A stretch of DNA of 64,000 bases from Candidatus Peregrinibacteria bacterium CG11_big_fil_rev_8_21_14_0_20_49_14. Lineage in GTDB: Bacteria; Patescibacteriota; Gracilibacteria; Peribacterales; Peribacteraceae. Location: NCBI GenBank assembly GCA_002787035.1, contig PCVP01000014.1, forward strand, positions 1-64,000, in the 5' to 3' direction. A program made the position numbers and the translations under genes. The notes beneath the pieces are model-generated. The model ran no database searches and was not told the DNA's origin. It saw only the letters and a program-made list of their open reading frames with translations. The first letter of the stretch is position 1; each line of letters starts with the position of its first letter. Positions 27,428-37,044 of the stretch are shown one piece after another.

Positions 27428-29478
27428 TGCAGTATACTGCGCAGGTGCAATTATTCACGCCACTTGCAGGGGTACTGAAAACAAAAACGGAGTATATAGA
27501 TGCTCTGGCCAAGATGAACATTACGACAGTCGAGGACATGCTTCTGTATGTGCCAAGAACTCATGAAGACCTGAGTGAAATGAACTCACTTCGCACCGCT
27601 CCGCTTGAAACGAAAGTCTCTGTTCGTGGAACCGTGGAATCTCTGAAATTGGTGAGAACGCGTACAGGCAAAAAATTGGTGACGGCACAATTTACCGATT
27701 CGGAAGGTTCTGTTGCCGAAGTGATCTGGTTTAACCAAACGCACATTAAACGGATGCTCAGCGACGGTGAAGAAGTGGTTCTTACCGGTAAAATTGTATT
27801 GAAAGGGTCGAAGATTCAGTTGCTCAGTCCGCAAATTGAAACTGTTCGAGGTACGGCAAATGATGCGCTGGTGCACGCGGGCAGACTTGTGGCTGTGTAT
27901 CCGCAGCACGAAATAATTACGAGCAAGTGGCTCAGGGAAAAAATGGTTCTTCTAAAGCCTGCAATTTCTCTGCTGCCAGAAACACTTCCCGAAGACGTTT
28001 TACAAGAAGAAGAGCTCATCTCAAAGTCAGATGCGGTTCGTGCGTTGCACTTCCCGGAAGATACTTCTCAAGTGGCGGCGGCACGTAAGCGCATACAATT
28101 CGAAGAAATGTTCCATGTACAGCGCGTCGCTTTGGAGCAGAAAAAAGAGTGGCAAGGTGCCAGGCAAGAACGACTGAAAGTTCCCATGGATACGAAGCTC
28201 ATTCGCGCGTTGTTTCAGTCTTTGCAGTTCACGCCAACAAACAGTCAGAAGATAGCCATCTACGAAATTTTGAAAGATATGGAGCAGGACAAGCCGATGT
28301 CCCGTTTGCTGGAAGGAGATGTGGGCTCCGGTAAAACACTTGTGGCAACGGCAGTGATGGCAAATACCATACGCCACGGTGGCCAGTGCGCTCTTATGGT
28401 TCCTACAGAAGTGTTGGCAAGGCAGCATGTGCAGAGCATAGGAAAAACATTGATTTCCTTTTATACGTACTTGAAGTCGCAAGATGTTCCGGTTCCCATG
28501 CGTCATCCTACGGTGGCTCTCTTAAGCGGTTCGGTACCCAAAAAAGAAGCGGACGAAATTCGCATGCGGTTGGCTGCAGGAACGGTGGATCTGGTAATCG
28601 GTACACATGCTCTTATTCAGGATTCGGTACAGTTTAAAGATTTGAAACTTGTTATCGTGGACGAGCAGCATCGTTTTGGTGTGGTACAAAGGCAGCGTCT
28701 TACGGAAAAAGGGAGTCCTCACTTTCTTGCGATGACTGCAACTCCCATACCAAGAACGCTGGCACTCACTGCACACGGACATCATGACCTTTCGGTTCTT
28801 CTGGAAAAACCCGGAAACAGAAAACCCATTCAAACAAAGGTTGTTTCACCTTCGGGAAGAAAAACAGTGGAGCTGTTTATAGACCAGCAGATTCAGGAAG
28901 GAAGACAGGTGTTTGTTATTTGTCCTCTCATTTCGGAATCTGCCAATGAAGAATTTGCGGACATGAAAAGTGTTAAACAGGAAACAGAGAGGCTGAAAGA
29001 AAGTTTTGCACACCGAAACATTGCCATGTTGCACGGCAAAATGTCTGCCGAAGAAAAAGAGAAAACCATGAAAGATTTCAAAGACAAGAAGTCCGATATT
29101 CTTGTGTCCACTTCGGTGATTGAAGTGGGAATAGATGTACCGAATGCTTCTATTATTATCATAGAAGGATCCGAGAGGTTCGGACTGGCACAGTTGCACC
29201 AATTCCGCGGGCGTGTGGGAAGAGGAGAGCATAAAAGTCACTGCTTTCTGTTCACCACTACGCCCGAACAAGCACACTCTCAAAGACTGAAAGCTATGGA
29301 GACGTATCATGACGGATTCCAACTGGCGGAAATAGATCTGCAAATACGCGGTCCCGGCGAACTGTACGGAACGCGGCAGAGCGGCATACCCGAATTTTCG
29401 CTCTCCAGCTTGTTAAATCCCGAATTGGTTGTTCGTGCGCGCAGAGCAGCAGAGAAGTATCTCAGTACTGTTTCCTAG
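27427..29478 (+). CDS. recG: ATP-dependent DNA helicase RecG
   Basis: LLEGDVGSGKTLVA, VDEQHRFGVVQR, MTATPIPRTLALT, STSVIEVGIDVPNA, QFRGRVGRG motifs. Confidence 0.96.
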   Translation: MQYTAQVQLFTPLAGVLKTKTEYIDALAKMNITTVEDMLLYVPRTHEDLSEMNSLRTAPLETKVSVRGTVESLKLVRTRTGKKLVTAQFTDSEGSVAEVIWFNQTHIKRMLSDGEEVVLTGKIVLKGSKIQLLSPQIETVRGTANDALVHAGRLVAVYPQHEIITSKWLREKMVLLKPAISLLPETLPEDVLQEEELISKSDAVRALHFPEDTSQVAAARKRIQFEEMFHVQRVALEQKKEWQGARQERLKVPMDTKLIRALFQSLQFTPTNSQKIAIYEILKDMEQDKPMSRLLEGDVGSGKTLVATAVMANTIRHGGQCALMVPTEVLARQHVQSIGKTLISFYTYLKSQDVPVPMRHPTVALLSGSVPKKEADEIRMRLAAGTVDLVIGTHALIQDSVQFKDLKLVIVDEQHRFGVVQRQRLTEKGSPHFLAMTATPIPRTLALTAHGHHDLSVLLEKPGNRKPIQTKVVSPSGRKTVELFIDQQIQEGRQVFVICPLISESANEEFADMKSVKQETERLKESFAHRNIAMLHGKMSAEEKEKTMKDFKDKKSDILVSTSVIEVGIDVPNASIIIIEGSERFGLAQLHQFRGRVGRGEHKSHCFLFTTTPEQAHSQRLKAMETYHDGFQLAEIDLQIRGPGELYGTRQSGIPEFSLSSLLNPELVVRARRAAEKYLSTVS

Positions 29479-29481
29479 TAC

Positions 29482-29510
29482 TTGACAAGCACTCCAAGAC
29501 CCCTCAAGAT
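29482..29510 (+). promoter_or_regulatory. Candidate sigma70-type promoter
   Basis: TTGACA (29482-29487), 17-nt spacer, CAAGAT (29505-29510); -10 is weak. Confidence 0.4.
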
Positions 29511-29514
29511 ACGC

Positions 29515-29650
29515 GCAATGCAAAAGTATCCCTCGTTCGTAGGCACAATGATGATGCTTATGATGATGCTCTCTGAGCCGGGGTCTGTTGCATAAGCAAT
29601 TGCGAAATTCCAAGACCCTCGCTCAGAAAGCGGGGATTTTTTTTATAACT
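29515..29650 (+). ncRNA. Candidate structured small RNA
   Basis: No ORF; nested stems CGCAAT/ATTGCG and GCTTATG/CATAAGC; ends in a GC hairpin plus T8. Confidence 0.4.
29616..29645 (+). terminator. Rho-independent terminator
   Basis: CCCTCGCTcagaAAGCGGGGATTTTTTTT. Confidence 0.65.
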
Positions 29651-29666
29651 TTCACTTCTCGTTATC

Positions 29667-30656
29667 ATGAAAAGGCCGACATTGAATTATTTTGTATCAG
29701 AAACGTATGGTGGTAACTCACCTGATCCTACCAGAGCTACGGTAGATGCAGATGTTCATCTGGAAACAGATCTTTCTGTTATGGAGGAAGCACTTCGTCA
29801 CGGAGATTCTCAGGAGATTTCTTTGTTGGGAGGAGGGTTTCCTACAAAAATTAATTCACGAGGCAGAGAAATAGCTCTTCCTCATCACTTGGCAGGCTTA
29901 ATGGAGAGCTGGCATGACGAGTATTCAGAAGAATTAAAAAGGCACGGTATATTTAACGGTCTCTTTATCAATTATGCACCAAGGGACAAACGTTTTGACA
30001 ACGGCCCTCCTTTTTATGAAGTGGAAACAGACAGCGGACTGAGAATTGTCACAACTTTTCCTGCAGATATGCTCGCAGGAATAAGGGATCATATTCGTAC
30101 AATTGCAGAAATTCCAAATAAAAATAACCCTTTGTATGGAGATCAGGCTCAGTTTCGCTCTCGAGATGCGCACAGATATCTGCGTAAAGAACATGGATAT
30201 CCTGTACATGAATTGAAGGATGAACAGGCACAAGACGTACTCACTAAGCGATACTATGGCAATGGAGTAGACGGATTACGGATTAAATTCGTCGATATCT
30301 ACGGAAATATCATTGGGGAAGGAGATGATGCCGTAGCCGAAAAATTGGCCGAAACAGCTAGGAGTGAGAACAAAAGTGTACAACTTTCAATAAATGAGCA
30401 CACGACGGATGCGGAAGCCGCTCTTTCGTTGAATCAAGGATCCGACGGGGCAGTTCTCGTGTATCCGAACGGACGAAACATAGATGTTGCAAGAAAGTGG
30501 AGGGAAGGTGAGGATTCGACATTTACTACCGATAATTCAGCGTATCGAAGATTTGAAAAACCGATCGAATTGGAATCTGGTATTGTTATTACTTTTCCCG
30601 ATGGTACAAGTTCTGAGGACATACGTTGCAAATTAAAGGTTGCAGCTGTCATTTGA
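29667..30656 (+). CDS. Hypothetical protein; C-terminal half vaguely resembles SAM hydroxide adenosyltransferase C-domain
   Basis: 329 aa ORF; IKFVDIYGNIIG...GSDGAVLVYPNGRNIDVARKW. Confidence 0.55.
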   Translation: MKRPTLNYFVSETYGGNSPDPTRATVDADVHLETDLSVMEEALRHGDSQEISLLGGGFPTKINSRGREIALPHHLAGLMESWHDEYSEELKRHGIFNGLFINYAPRDKRFDNGPPFYEVETDSGLRIVTTFPADMLAGIRDHIRTIAEIPNKNNPLYGDQAQFRSRDAHRYLRKEHGYPVHELKDEQAQDVLTKRYYGNGVDGLRIKFVDIYGNIIGEGDDAVAEKLAETARSENKSVQLSINEHTTDAEAALSLNQGSDGAVLVYPNGRNIDVARKWREGEDSTFTTDNSAYRRFEKPIELESGIVITFPDGTSSEDIRCKLKVAAVI

Positions 30657-30722
30657 TAAAGAATTTGGCTTTATTTGGATCTATTCACTGATACAATACG
30701 TTAGAATTTTCTCCCCAAGAGT

Positions 30723-31442
30723 ATGACAGACGGACAACAGCCTCCTGCAGGAGGTACGCCACCACCGCCACCACCCGGCGGCGGAACACCTCCACCACCT
30801 CCACCTCCTCCGCCGCCACCCCCACCTCCGTCACCGGAAGTGAAACCCGTGCGCCCCGGAGACTCTGTTCCCGACGGAGGACTGGACCCCACACAAGTAT
30901 TTTCTTCTCCTCCTCCACCACCACCACCGCAATCAGGTGGTGCACAAGGAGGTGCGCAGCCACCGCAAGATCAAGGTCCGCCACCACCGCCCCCCGGGCA
31001 AGCAGCGACGAAAGAAATGGGATATGACGATGAAGATATTCGTGTTCTCGGAGAAGTGGGAAACTACAGATTCGGTTCGGTTAGTTCACAACTCACCAAC
31101 GATAACATTGCGGTGCCTGTTCATCCTGAAACACAGTTCGATGAGCAGTTGTTTCTCACTCTGCTGCGTGGAAGTATTTCTCTCACACGTGATGAAAAGT
31201 GGAGAATAATTCAGGCAATTCCAAAGCTCAGTCAGTTCCAAATAGATGAGCTCCAAAAAATTCTGGAAGAAGAACGGAAAAAGTTCTCAGAATTATCTCC
31301 GAAGCATTTATTGCAGCTTATGAAGCTGGAACAGAAGCACTCGGATGACTGGAGAGACTTGCAAACCGTCACGGTTCAGCAAAGTGCACAGGCGCAGGAA
31401 CAACAGGAAGCTGACGAAATACGGAAGCAGTTGGGACTCTAG
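30723..31442 (+). CDS. Polyproline-rich hypothetical protein
   Basis: N-terminal PPPPPPGGGTPPPPPPPPPPPPPP followed by alpha-helical C-terminal region. Confidence 0.6.
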   Translation: MTDGQQPPAGGTPPPPPPGGGTPPPPPPPPPPPPPPSPEVKPVRPGDSVPDGGLDPTQVFSSPPPPPPPQSGGAQGGAQPPQDQGPPPPPPGQAATKEMGYDDEDIRVLGEVGNYRFGSVSSQLTNDNIAVPVHPETQFDEQLFLTLLRGSISLTRDEKWRIIQAIPKLSQFQIDELQKILEEERKKFSELSPKHLLQLMKLEQKHSDDWRDLQTVTVQQSAQAQEQQEADEIRKQLGL

Positions 31443-31448
31443 TACCGC

Positions 31449-32096
31449 CTATACATTCAGCCGATACAGCGAAAATGCCGCTATCCCGACGAGGGATAGC
31501 ACGAACGCTTTCGGCTTTCCGCCTCCGATAGCTCTGTGTACTGCACAAAGCATAAGAAAAAGGAATGCAGCCAGAGTGAATGTAAGTACCACAGGAGAAA
31601 ATGGCGGGAGCAATGCTTCCACAAAAGGAATGTGAAAGGATACGTCTCTTATGTATTGGTACGCGCCAAGCGCGTACACAATGCAATACCATGCAAGCAA
31701 CCAACCGGCGTACAACTGCAGTGTTTCTGTAAACGGGTAGTACACTTTCTTTTTCGTACGTTGCTTTTTTTCTTTCTTTTTTATAGGAGGAGATTTCATT
31801 TCTTCAATGGCATTTTCTTCGTTTGTGTCTGGTGGGAAATGCAAAAGGGATTCATCGCTATCACTTGATTCAGGAACTTCTTCTTCCAGCACGATATTCG
31901 GAGTCTGATATGAACTTTGTACATTCTCCTCTCCTTCTGCAATTAACTTCTTCTCTTGCAGCGTAGCTTCATGAAGCTCTTCTGCCACCAAATCCAGACT
32001 GGCAAGGGCTTGTCTGGCAGCCTGTGCACTTATGGACTCAACAGTGCCCCGTATTAACTGCCCTTGGTTATTGCGAGCTGTGTAAAAGAAAAGCAT
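31449..32096 (-). CDS. Membrane protein with GspF/PilC-type N-terminal segment
   Basis: MLFFYTARNNQGQLIRGTVESISAQAARQALASLDLVAEEL N-terminus, then acidic linker and four hydrophobic segments. Confidence 0.5.
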   Translation of the reverse strand: MLFFYTARNNQGQLIRGTVESISAQAARQALASLDLVAEELHEATLQEKKLIAEGEENVQSSYQTPNIVLEEEVPESSDSDESLLHFPPDTNEENAIEEMKSPPIKKKEKKQRTKKKVYYPFTETLQLYAGWLLAWYCIVYALGAYQYIRDVSFHIPFVEALLPPFSPVVLTFTLAAFLFLMLCAVHRAIGGGKPKAFVLSLVGIAAFSLYRLNV

Positions 32097-32120
32097 AAGG
32101 GCATTGTACCAGACAGAGAA

Positions 32121-33086
32121 CTATTCTTGCGCTTGCAGATTTACAGTGATGTACTCGACGGCAGAACGGAGAGAAGAATCAGCTCTTACTTCAAAATGTC
32201 TGCCATTTGTCCAACTTCTGTACCCGACAACCGAAGAGCCCTCCGTGTGTATTGATCCGTCTTGTATTTGGAGAGCCTGCAGACTTTCGCCGTTCAGTAC
32301 AACAATTATGGGCCCGTCTCCAAGGTTCTCTATACTTTCGGAGTTCATTTCTACATGCCAGTAACTTGTGGAAGTCGCACCGAAGGATTTATACCACCAA
32401 TTCTTATGAACAGGGATACAGAAACCTATGTGAGCCGTACAGTATTGCTGGGACCAATTCGACGATCCGAAATCTTCGGAAGCCATTTTCTTTGCGCGAC
32501 CAAGGAAAGCGGGAGAGGCCTCTGCGACTTCGGGAGTGGATGGCAAAACAGGCGGAGTATTTTCTGAAACCTCTTCATTTGCGTCTGTGGTTTCAGGAGT
32601 AGTTTCGGCTTCGGGTTCTTCCGTAGATGTTTCCCGTTCTGCAATGTCCGTGCTCTGCTGCATAGTGTTATCGGTCTGAGTTTCTTCGACTGTCTCTTCC
32701 TCTTTCGGCTGCAGTAACTCTATGCCCTCAACCCTCATGATCATGGCATCTGTTTCGGTTGTGGGGCGAATGGCTCCGAGTACTTTTACTTCTTCGTTAA
32801 CGTATCCGTTCAAGTCCTTCGTATTACTTTCGAGTAATATGAATTTGCCGTCCTCCATAACCAGTCTGTGAGTTCCTTCCGAATATATACTCACGCCGGC
32901 AGGCTTTACAATACCCGTATATGTTACATTCTTTGTCTCTCGAATTACTTCTTCCTGCGTTACTTCTTGCCTGTCATTCAAATCATCCGTGTTTCCATCA
33001 TCCGATTGCGAATCACCGGGAGATGAGCACGCCGAGAGTGTAACAAGCAGTGTGGAACTAAGAATAAGATTGAATGATTTCTTCAT
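32121..33086 (-). CDS. Hypothetical lipoprotein
   Basis: MKKSFNLILSSTLLVTLSACSSPG lipobox; low-complexity Glu/Thr linker; start refined. Confidence 0.6.
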   Translation of the reverse strand: MKKSFNLILSSTLLVTLSACSSPGDSQSDDGNTDDLNDRQEVTQEEVIRETKNVTYTGIVKPAGVSIYSEGTHRLVMEDGKFILLESNTKDLNGYVNEEVKVLGAIRPTTETDAMIMRVEGIELLQPKEEETVEETQTDNTMQQSTDIAERETSTEEPEAETTPETTDANEEVSENTPPVLPSTPEVAEASPAFLGRAKKMASEDFGSSNWSQQYCTAHIGFCIPVHKNWWYKSFGATSTSYWHVEMNSESIENLGDGPIIVVLNGESLQALQIQDGSIHTEGSSVVGYRSWTNGRHFEVRADSSLRSAVEYITVNLQAQE

Positions 33087-33164
33087 AAAATTATATGGCA
33101 AAGATGCCCAATTATAGCTTTTCCTCCCTACATTCATAGAGAATTCAGACATTTTGTGCACCCG

Positions 33165-33190
33165 TAAAAAAAGGGCAGCTTTCGCTGCCC
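33165..33190 (-). terminator. Rho-independent terminator of the DsbA-like gene
   Basis: Minus strand GGGCAGCgaaaGCTGCCC then TTTTTTT. Confidence 0.85.
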
Positions 33191-33205
33191 ATTTACCAGA
33201 CTTAT

Positions 33206-33931
33206 TTACAGTATTTCGTCGATGGCTGCTTTGATGTTTGCGTATGGCTGCGCACCGGAGATGTAGCGAGATTCCTTTGTTTTGTTGTTGTACACAATTG
33301 TTCCGGGAGTTCCACGTACGCCTGAGTTTGAACCTTCTGCCAACTGTGCATTCACTTTGTCTTCGTACTTACCGCTGGTCAGACAACTTTGGAATGCAGT
33401 CGCATCCAAACCGATTTCTGAGATGTATGCAGGGTAATTGGAAGGGTCTGATCCTTTGGTAAAGACAAGATCTGAAAAAGACCAGAAAGAATCGTTCCCG
33501 CCAATTTCAGCAGCACATTCAGATGCCAGGGCCGCTGGCATCGCGTTCGGATGGAAGTTCAACGGGTAATGTCTGTATACCCAGTTTACCGTTCCGTCGT
33601 ATTCATCCAATGCTTGTTGCATTGTCGGGTGGTGACGCTGGCAGAACGGACACTCGAAGTCCGAGTACTCAATAAGTGAAATCTCTGCTTTCAGACTGCC
33701 CTTAATGTGGTCGTTTTTAGAGTCCGGAGCTACGACACTTTGAGCTGTCGGAGCTTCAGGAGTTGGCTGAGCAGCTTGTGGCGCAGCCTGTGGAGTGGGG
33801 GCGGCAGCAGGAAGAGGTTTTGCGGATGATCCGCCTGCCGTTGCGACTCCGTAGCCAACGATTATTCCGACGAGTGCCATAGACACTCCAAACCATGGAT
33901 TATTGGTCGATAGTGAATTTGTTACGGTCAT
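33206..33931 (-). CDS. DsbA-family thioredoxin-fold protein (membrane-anchored/exported)
   Basis: YSDFECPFCQRHHPTMQQAL with CPFC active site; VRGTPGTIVYNN cis-Pro motif. Confidence 0.88.
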   Translation of the reverse strand: MTVTNSLSTNNPWFGVSMALVGIIVGYGVATAGGSSAKPLPAAAPTPQAAPQAAQPTPEAPTAQSVVAPDSKNDHIKGSLKAEISLIEYSDFECPFCQRHHPTMQQALDEYDGTVNWVYRHYPLNFHPNAMPAALASECAAEIGGNDSFWSFSDLVFTKGSDPSNYPAYISEIGLDATAFQSCLTSGKYEDKVNAQLAEGSNSGVRGTPGTIVYNNKTKESRYISGAQPYANIKAAIDEIL

Positions 33932-34006
33932 GATAAAGAGAATGTAAAGAATGAAAAGTGCATGTTACAAATCAATGCTAACACGAAAAGAGAGTTTGAA
34001 CAGTTC

Positions 34007-34438
34007 TCACTCTCTTTTCAGAAGTGTCATGGCAAGCATTCTTGGCATTTCGTGCAAAGGGCCTGCTCTGGCAAGCTCATAATGCCTAATCGTTGTTACA
34101 GAAAACGGCAATTGCACCGAAAAGTCAGCAATAGTTTGAGGAACAGTTTCAGTTGCAGTGAAGAAATTGTGCAGGACTTGCCTGTCTGCATGTGCGAGAC
34201 TCTGCAAGCAAGACTCTGTGTCCTGGCAGCCTGAAGTATGAGTTTGAGTACTTCGAATGTCTTCAGCCACAGACATCATTATACAGCTGGGCTCTGAGGG
34301 GGCAGGTGACATATTTGGTGCCGTTGCCGATGCAGATACGGGCGACATGAGAGCAGCTGCCAGAATCATTCCGCTGCATGCAGACATGTTAATGGATGTA
34401 GAAACTACTCCTACCAACAGTGACCGAAACGTAATCAT
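34007..34438 (-). CDS. Hypothetical secreted protein
   Basis: 143 aa ORF with signal-like N-terminus and several Cys. Confidence 0.4.
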   Translation of the reverse strand: MITFRSLLVGVVSTSINMSACSGMILAAALMSPVSASATAPNMSPAPSEPSCIMMSVAEDIRSTQTHTSGCQDTESCLQSLAHADRQVLHNFFTATETVPQTIADFSVQLPFSVTTIRHYELARAGPLHEMPRMLAMTLLKRE

Positions 34439-34481
34439 TCGGCTCCAATGATACTTCTATTCTTTGCTTTTGCGAATAGCA

Positions 34482-35843
34482 CTACTCTGCCAGTGCAAAT
34501 TCTGTTCGTACGTACGACGGAAGTTCATGGTACCGAGATACAATGATGCTTTCTTCGGTTCTGCCATTCGGATATTGCACTGTTTGCGTCCAAGCCACCT
34601 CGTTTCTGGCCACCCTCCTGCCATCTATGAATAACGAATCCGGGTAATTGGAGCTGAAATAGGGCCCCTGCAGATCCACTGTGCGTCCATCGGAAGTGCC
34701 ATAAACGTTCACGTACGCTTCATTGCCGTCGTTGTATGCCTGGATGATAACCGGATAACCGGTATCGTTTACAAACGTTAAATCTTGTACTCCAGGGAAA
34801 ATTGTTGCATCTATACCCACGCCATATTTCTTGTAGTACGAAACGTACAAACTGTGACTTCTGCGTTCCAAAACGGGAAATCCTGCGAGAACGGCAGCTC
34901 TGTAGACTGTTGTAGAAGCTTGGCATATGCCACCGCCGGGTGCAGGACGCAACTCTGTTCCTCCAAAAATAACCTTTGCCATTTTCCATCCTCTCCTTTC
35001 GGATACCGGACCCCCCAATGTGCTATTGAAAGAAAAAGTTTCGCCCGGTGCGACGTACATGTTGTTCACATGTTCATTCAGCGCTTTTCTCACGTTGTAA
35101 GCGCGTGCATATGTGGATCCTGTGAAATCTGATTTTCCGGAAGCAAGGAGTTCCAGTTTACCCAAGTCTATTTCCGATACGTTTCGCAGTTGTCCGTTTT
35201 TTTCCAGTAACTGAATTTCTATTCCGGACACATCTTCAACCAATGCTTTTTTCAAATCGGATGAGGCGGAAGCAATGTCTATGGCTTGTCCTTTCTTTGC
35301 CACACCGGACGTAGAAACTCTCGTAATATTTTTTTGTAGAGTAATTCCCGTCACCTCCACATCTACAGGCGCCTGAATGCTCGGTTCAATTTCCGCTTCA
35401 ATTGTTTTTGCTATTTCAGAAGTATCCACTGTGTACACGGCATCCGTCAGAGAAAACTCTGGGTGAATCCACAGAGGATATGCATGGAGCGATACGTCCC
35501 AAACTTTATGTTGATCGCCGTTACTGGAACGAATATCAGCTCGCACTTTGTGACTCAGTAACGACTGCCGCTGTGTAATTGCCTGTGCAAGCTTATCCAG
35601 AGGAGGGGATTGCTTCCCCTGGCTGTAGAGCCTTTTCTGCAATCGGCCCGCCACTCTCTCCTGCAATGTATCTGAATGATAGTCGAGCATAGTAGCCAGT
35701 ACCGAAGGAACACCAATGCTCGACCGCAAAGACAGCAGTTGCACATTGGATCCGTCATGAGCGGATGGTGCAAAAATCACGAGCGTCAGAACGCTTAAGA
35801 GTGAAAAGTACGTTGCAAGTATGTGTCTACACGAGTATTTCAT
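34482..35843 (-). CDS. VanW-family protein with N-terminal TM
   Basis: APGETFSFNSTLGGPVSERRGWKMAKVIFGGTELRPAPGGGICQASTTVYRAAVLAGFPVLERRSHS. Confidence 0.9.
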   Translation of the reverse strand: MKYSCRHILATYFSLLSVLTLVIFAPSAHDGSNVQLLSLRSSIGVPSVLATMLDYHSDTLQERVAGRLQKRLYSQGKQSPPLDKLAQAITQRQSLLSHKVRADIRSSNGDQHKVWDVSLHAYPLWIHPEFSLTDAVYTVDTSEIAKTIEAEIEPSIQAPVDVEVTGITLQKNITRVSTSGVAKKGQAIDIASASSDLKKALVEDVSGIEIQLLEKNGQLRNVSEIDLGKLELLASGKSDFTGSTYARAYNVRKALNEHVNNMYVAPGETFSFNSTLGGPVSERRGWKMAKVIFGGTELRPAPGGGICQASTTVYRAAVLAGFPVLERRSHSLYVSYYKKYGVGIDATIFPGVQDLTFVNDTGYPVIIQAYNDGNEAYVNVYGTSDGRTVDLQGPYFSSNYPDSLFIDGRRVARNEVAWTQTVQYPNGRTEESIIVSRYHELPSYVRTEFALAE

Positions 35844-35962
35844 GAAATTTGTATTTTTTTATGACCTAATTAACAATGTTATTATACAATGAATTACAAC
35901 TCTTAGCAAATATTAGAGTGTGCACTTGGTAAGATGTGCTTGAAGCACGTACACTTACGAGC

Positions 35963-37042
35963 ATGCAAAAAGATGTCATTACATACCTCTCTACATTTGT
36001 TTCGTTTCAATCGGTTCACGGAAACGAGGCAGAGAAAAAAAGGTGTTTGGACTGGATTGTAGAGACATTTCTTTCGGATAGTGAGCATGTCATACATACG
36101 GGAAACTGCGAGAACTCTCCCTACGTGTATCTCCATCATCCTGAGGCTGAACTTTGCTGGTTTGCTCATACGGATGTTGTTCCGGGAACAGAAGATCAGT
36201 TCACCGTACAGATTGAGGGAGAGAAGGCATTTGGCAGAGGCGTGAAAGATATGAAAGGTGCTGCCCTTTCATTTTTACTGGCGTACAAACACACATTGGA
36301 GAAAGGCGAAAAACCAAAGGTGAGCGTACTGCTAACGAGTGACGAAGAGACAGCCGGCAGAAGTATTCCGCAGCTTATCTCCGAGGGACTCCTGCATGCT
36401 CCTGTAGCATTTACTCCGGATACGAGCAGTCATCCCGGAATTGTCGTGGAACACAAAGGAGTCGTATGGGCCGACTTAACTGTGGGTGGAAAAGGAGGAC
36501 ACGGAGCTATGCCATGGGAATGTGAAAATCCGCTGTGGAAACTGGGAGAAGTATTGCAATTGCTGCGGGAGAAATTTCCGCCTGGTACGTACGATGATTG
36601 GCAGATAACAGTGACTCCCACAACCCTGAACGGAAGCAGTGCAAAAAATCAGGTTCCGGACACGGCGCGATGCGGTCTGGATATACGGTATCCTGCCTCT
36701 CTCTGTTCCAATGCTTCCGAAGCTATTGCAATCGTATCTTCCGTGCTTCCGGAAGGTTGCGAACTGAAAGAGATTATCAGCGCCAGTCCGTTACAAACGG
36801 ACTCCGATCATGAGATGGTGCGAAGAGTGCAATCCATTGCGCAACAGGTGGAAGGGAGGAATGTGGAGCTTATTCGTGAACATGGAGGAACAGATGCGCG
36901 CTACTTCAGTGAAGTTGGAATTCCCGCATTTCTGTACGGACCTGTGGGAGGAGATTTACACGGAAAGAATGAATGGGTTTCCATCCCATCTCTTCTGCAA
37001 CAGTACGAGATAAATATGAAACTCTTACAATCCCTTCTTTAA
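35963..37042 (+). CDS. M20-family metallopeptidase (DapE/ArgE-like)
   Basis: WFAHTDVVPGTEDQF, GRGVKDMKG, LTSDEETAG, VEHKGVVWADLTVGGKGGHGAMPWECENP. Confidence 0.88.
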   Translation: MQKDVITYLSTFVSFQSVHGNEAEKKRCLDWIVETFLSDSEHVIHTGNCENSPYVYLHHPEAELCWFAHTDVVPGTEDQFTVQIEGEKAFGRGVKDMKGAALSFLLAYKHTLEKGEKPKVSVLLTSDEETAGRSIPQLISEGLLHAPVAFTPDTSSHPGIVVEHKGVVWADLTVGGKGGHGAMPWECENPLWKLGEVLQLLREKFPPGTYDDWQITVTPTTLNGSSAKNQVPDTARCGLDIRYPASLCSNASEAIAIVSSVLPEGCELKEIISASPLQTDSDHEMVRRVQSIAQQVEGRNVELIREHGGTDARYFSEVGIPAFLYGPVGGDLHGKNEWVSIPSLLQQYEINMKLLQSLL

Positions 37043-37044
37043 AT

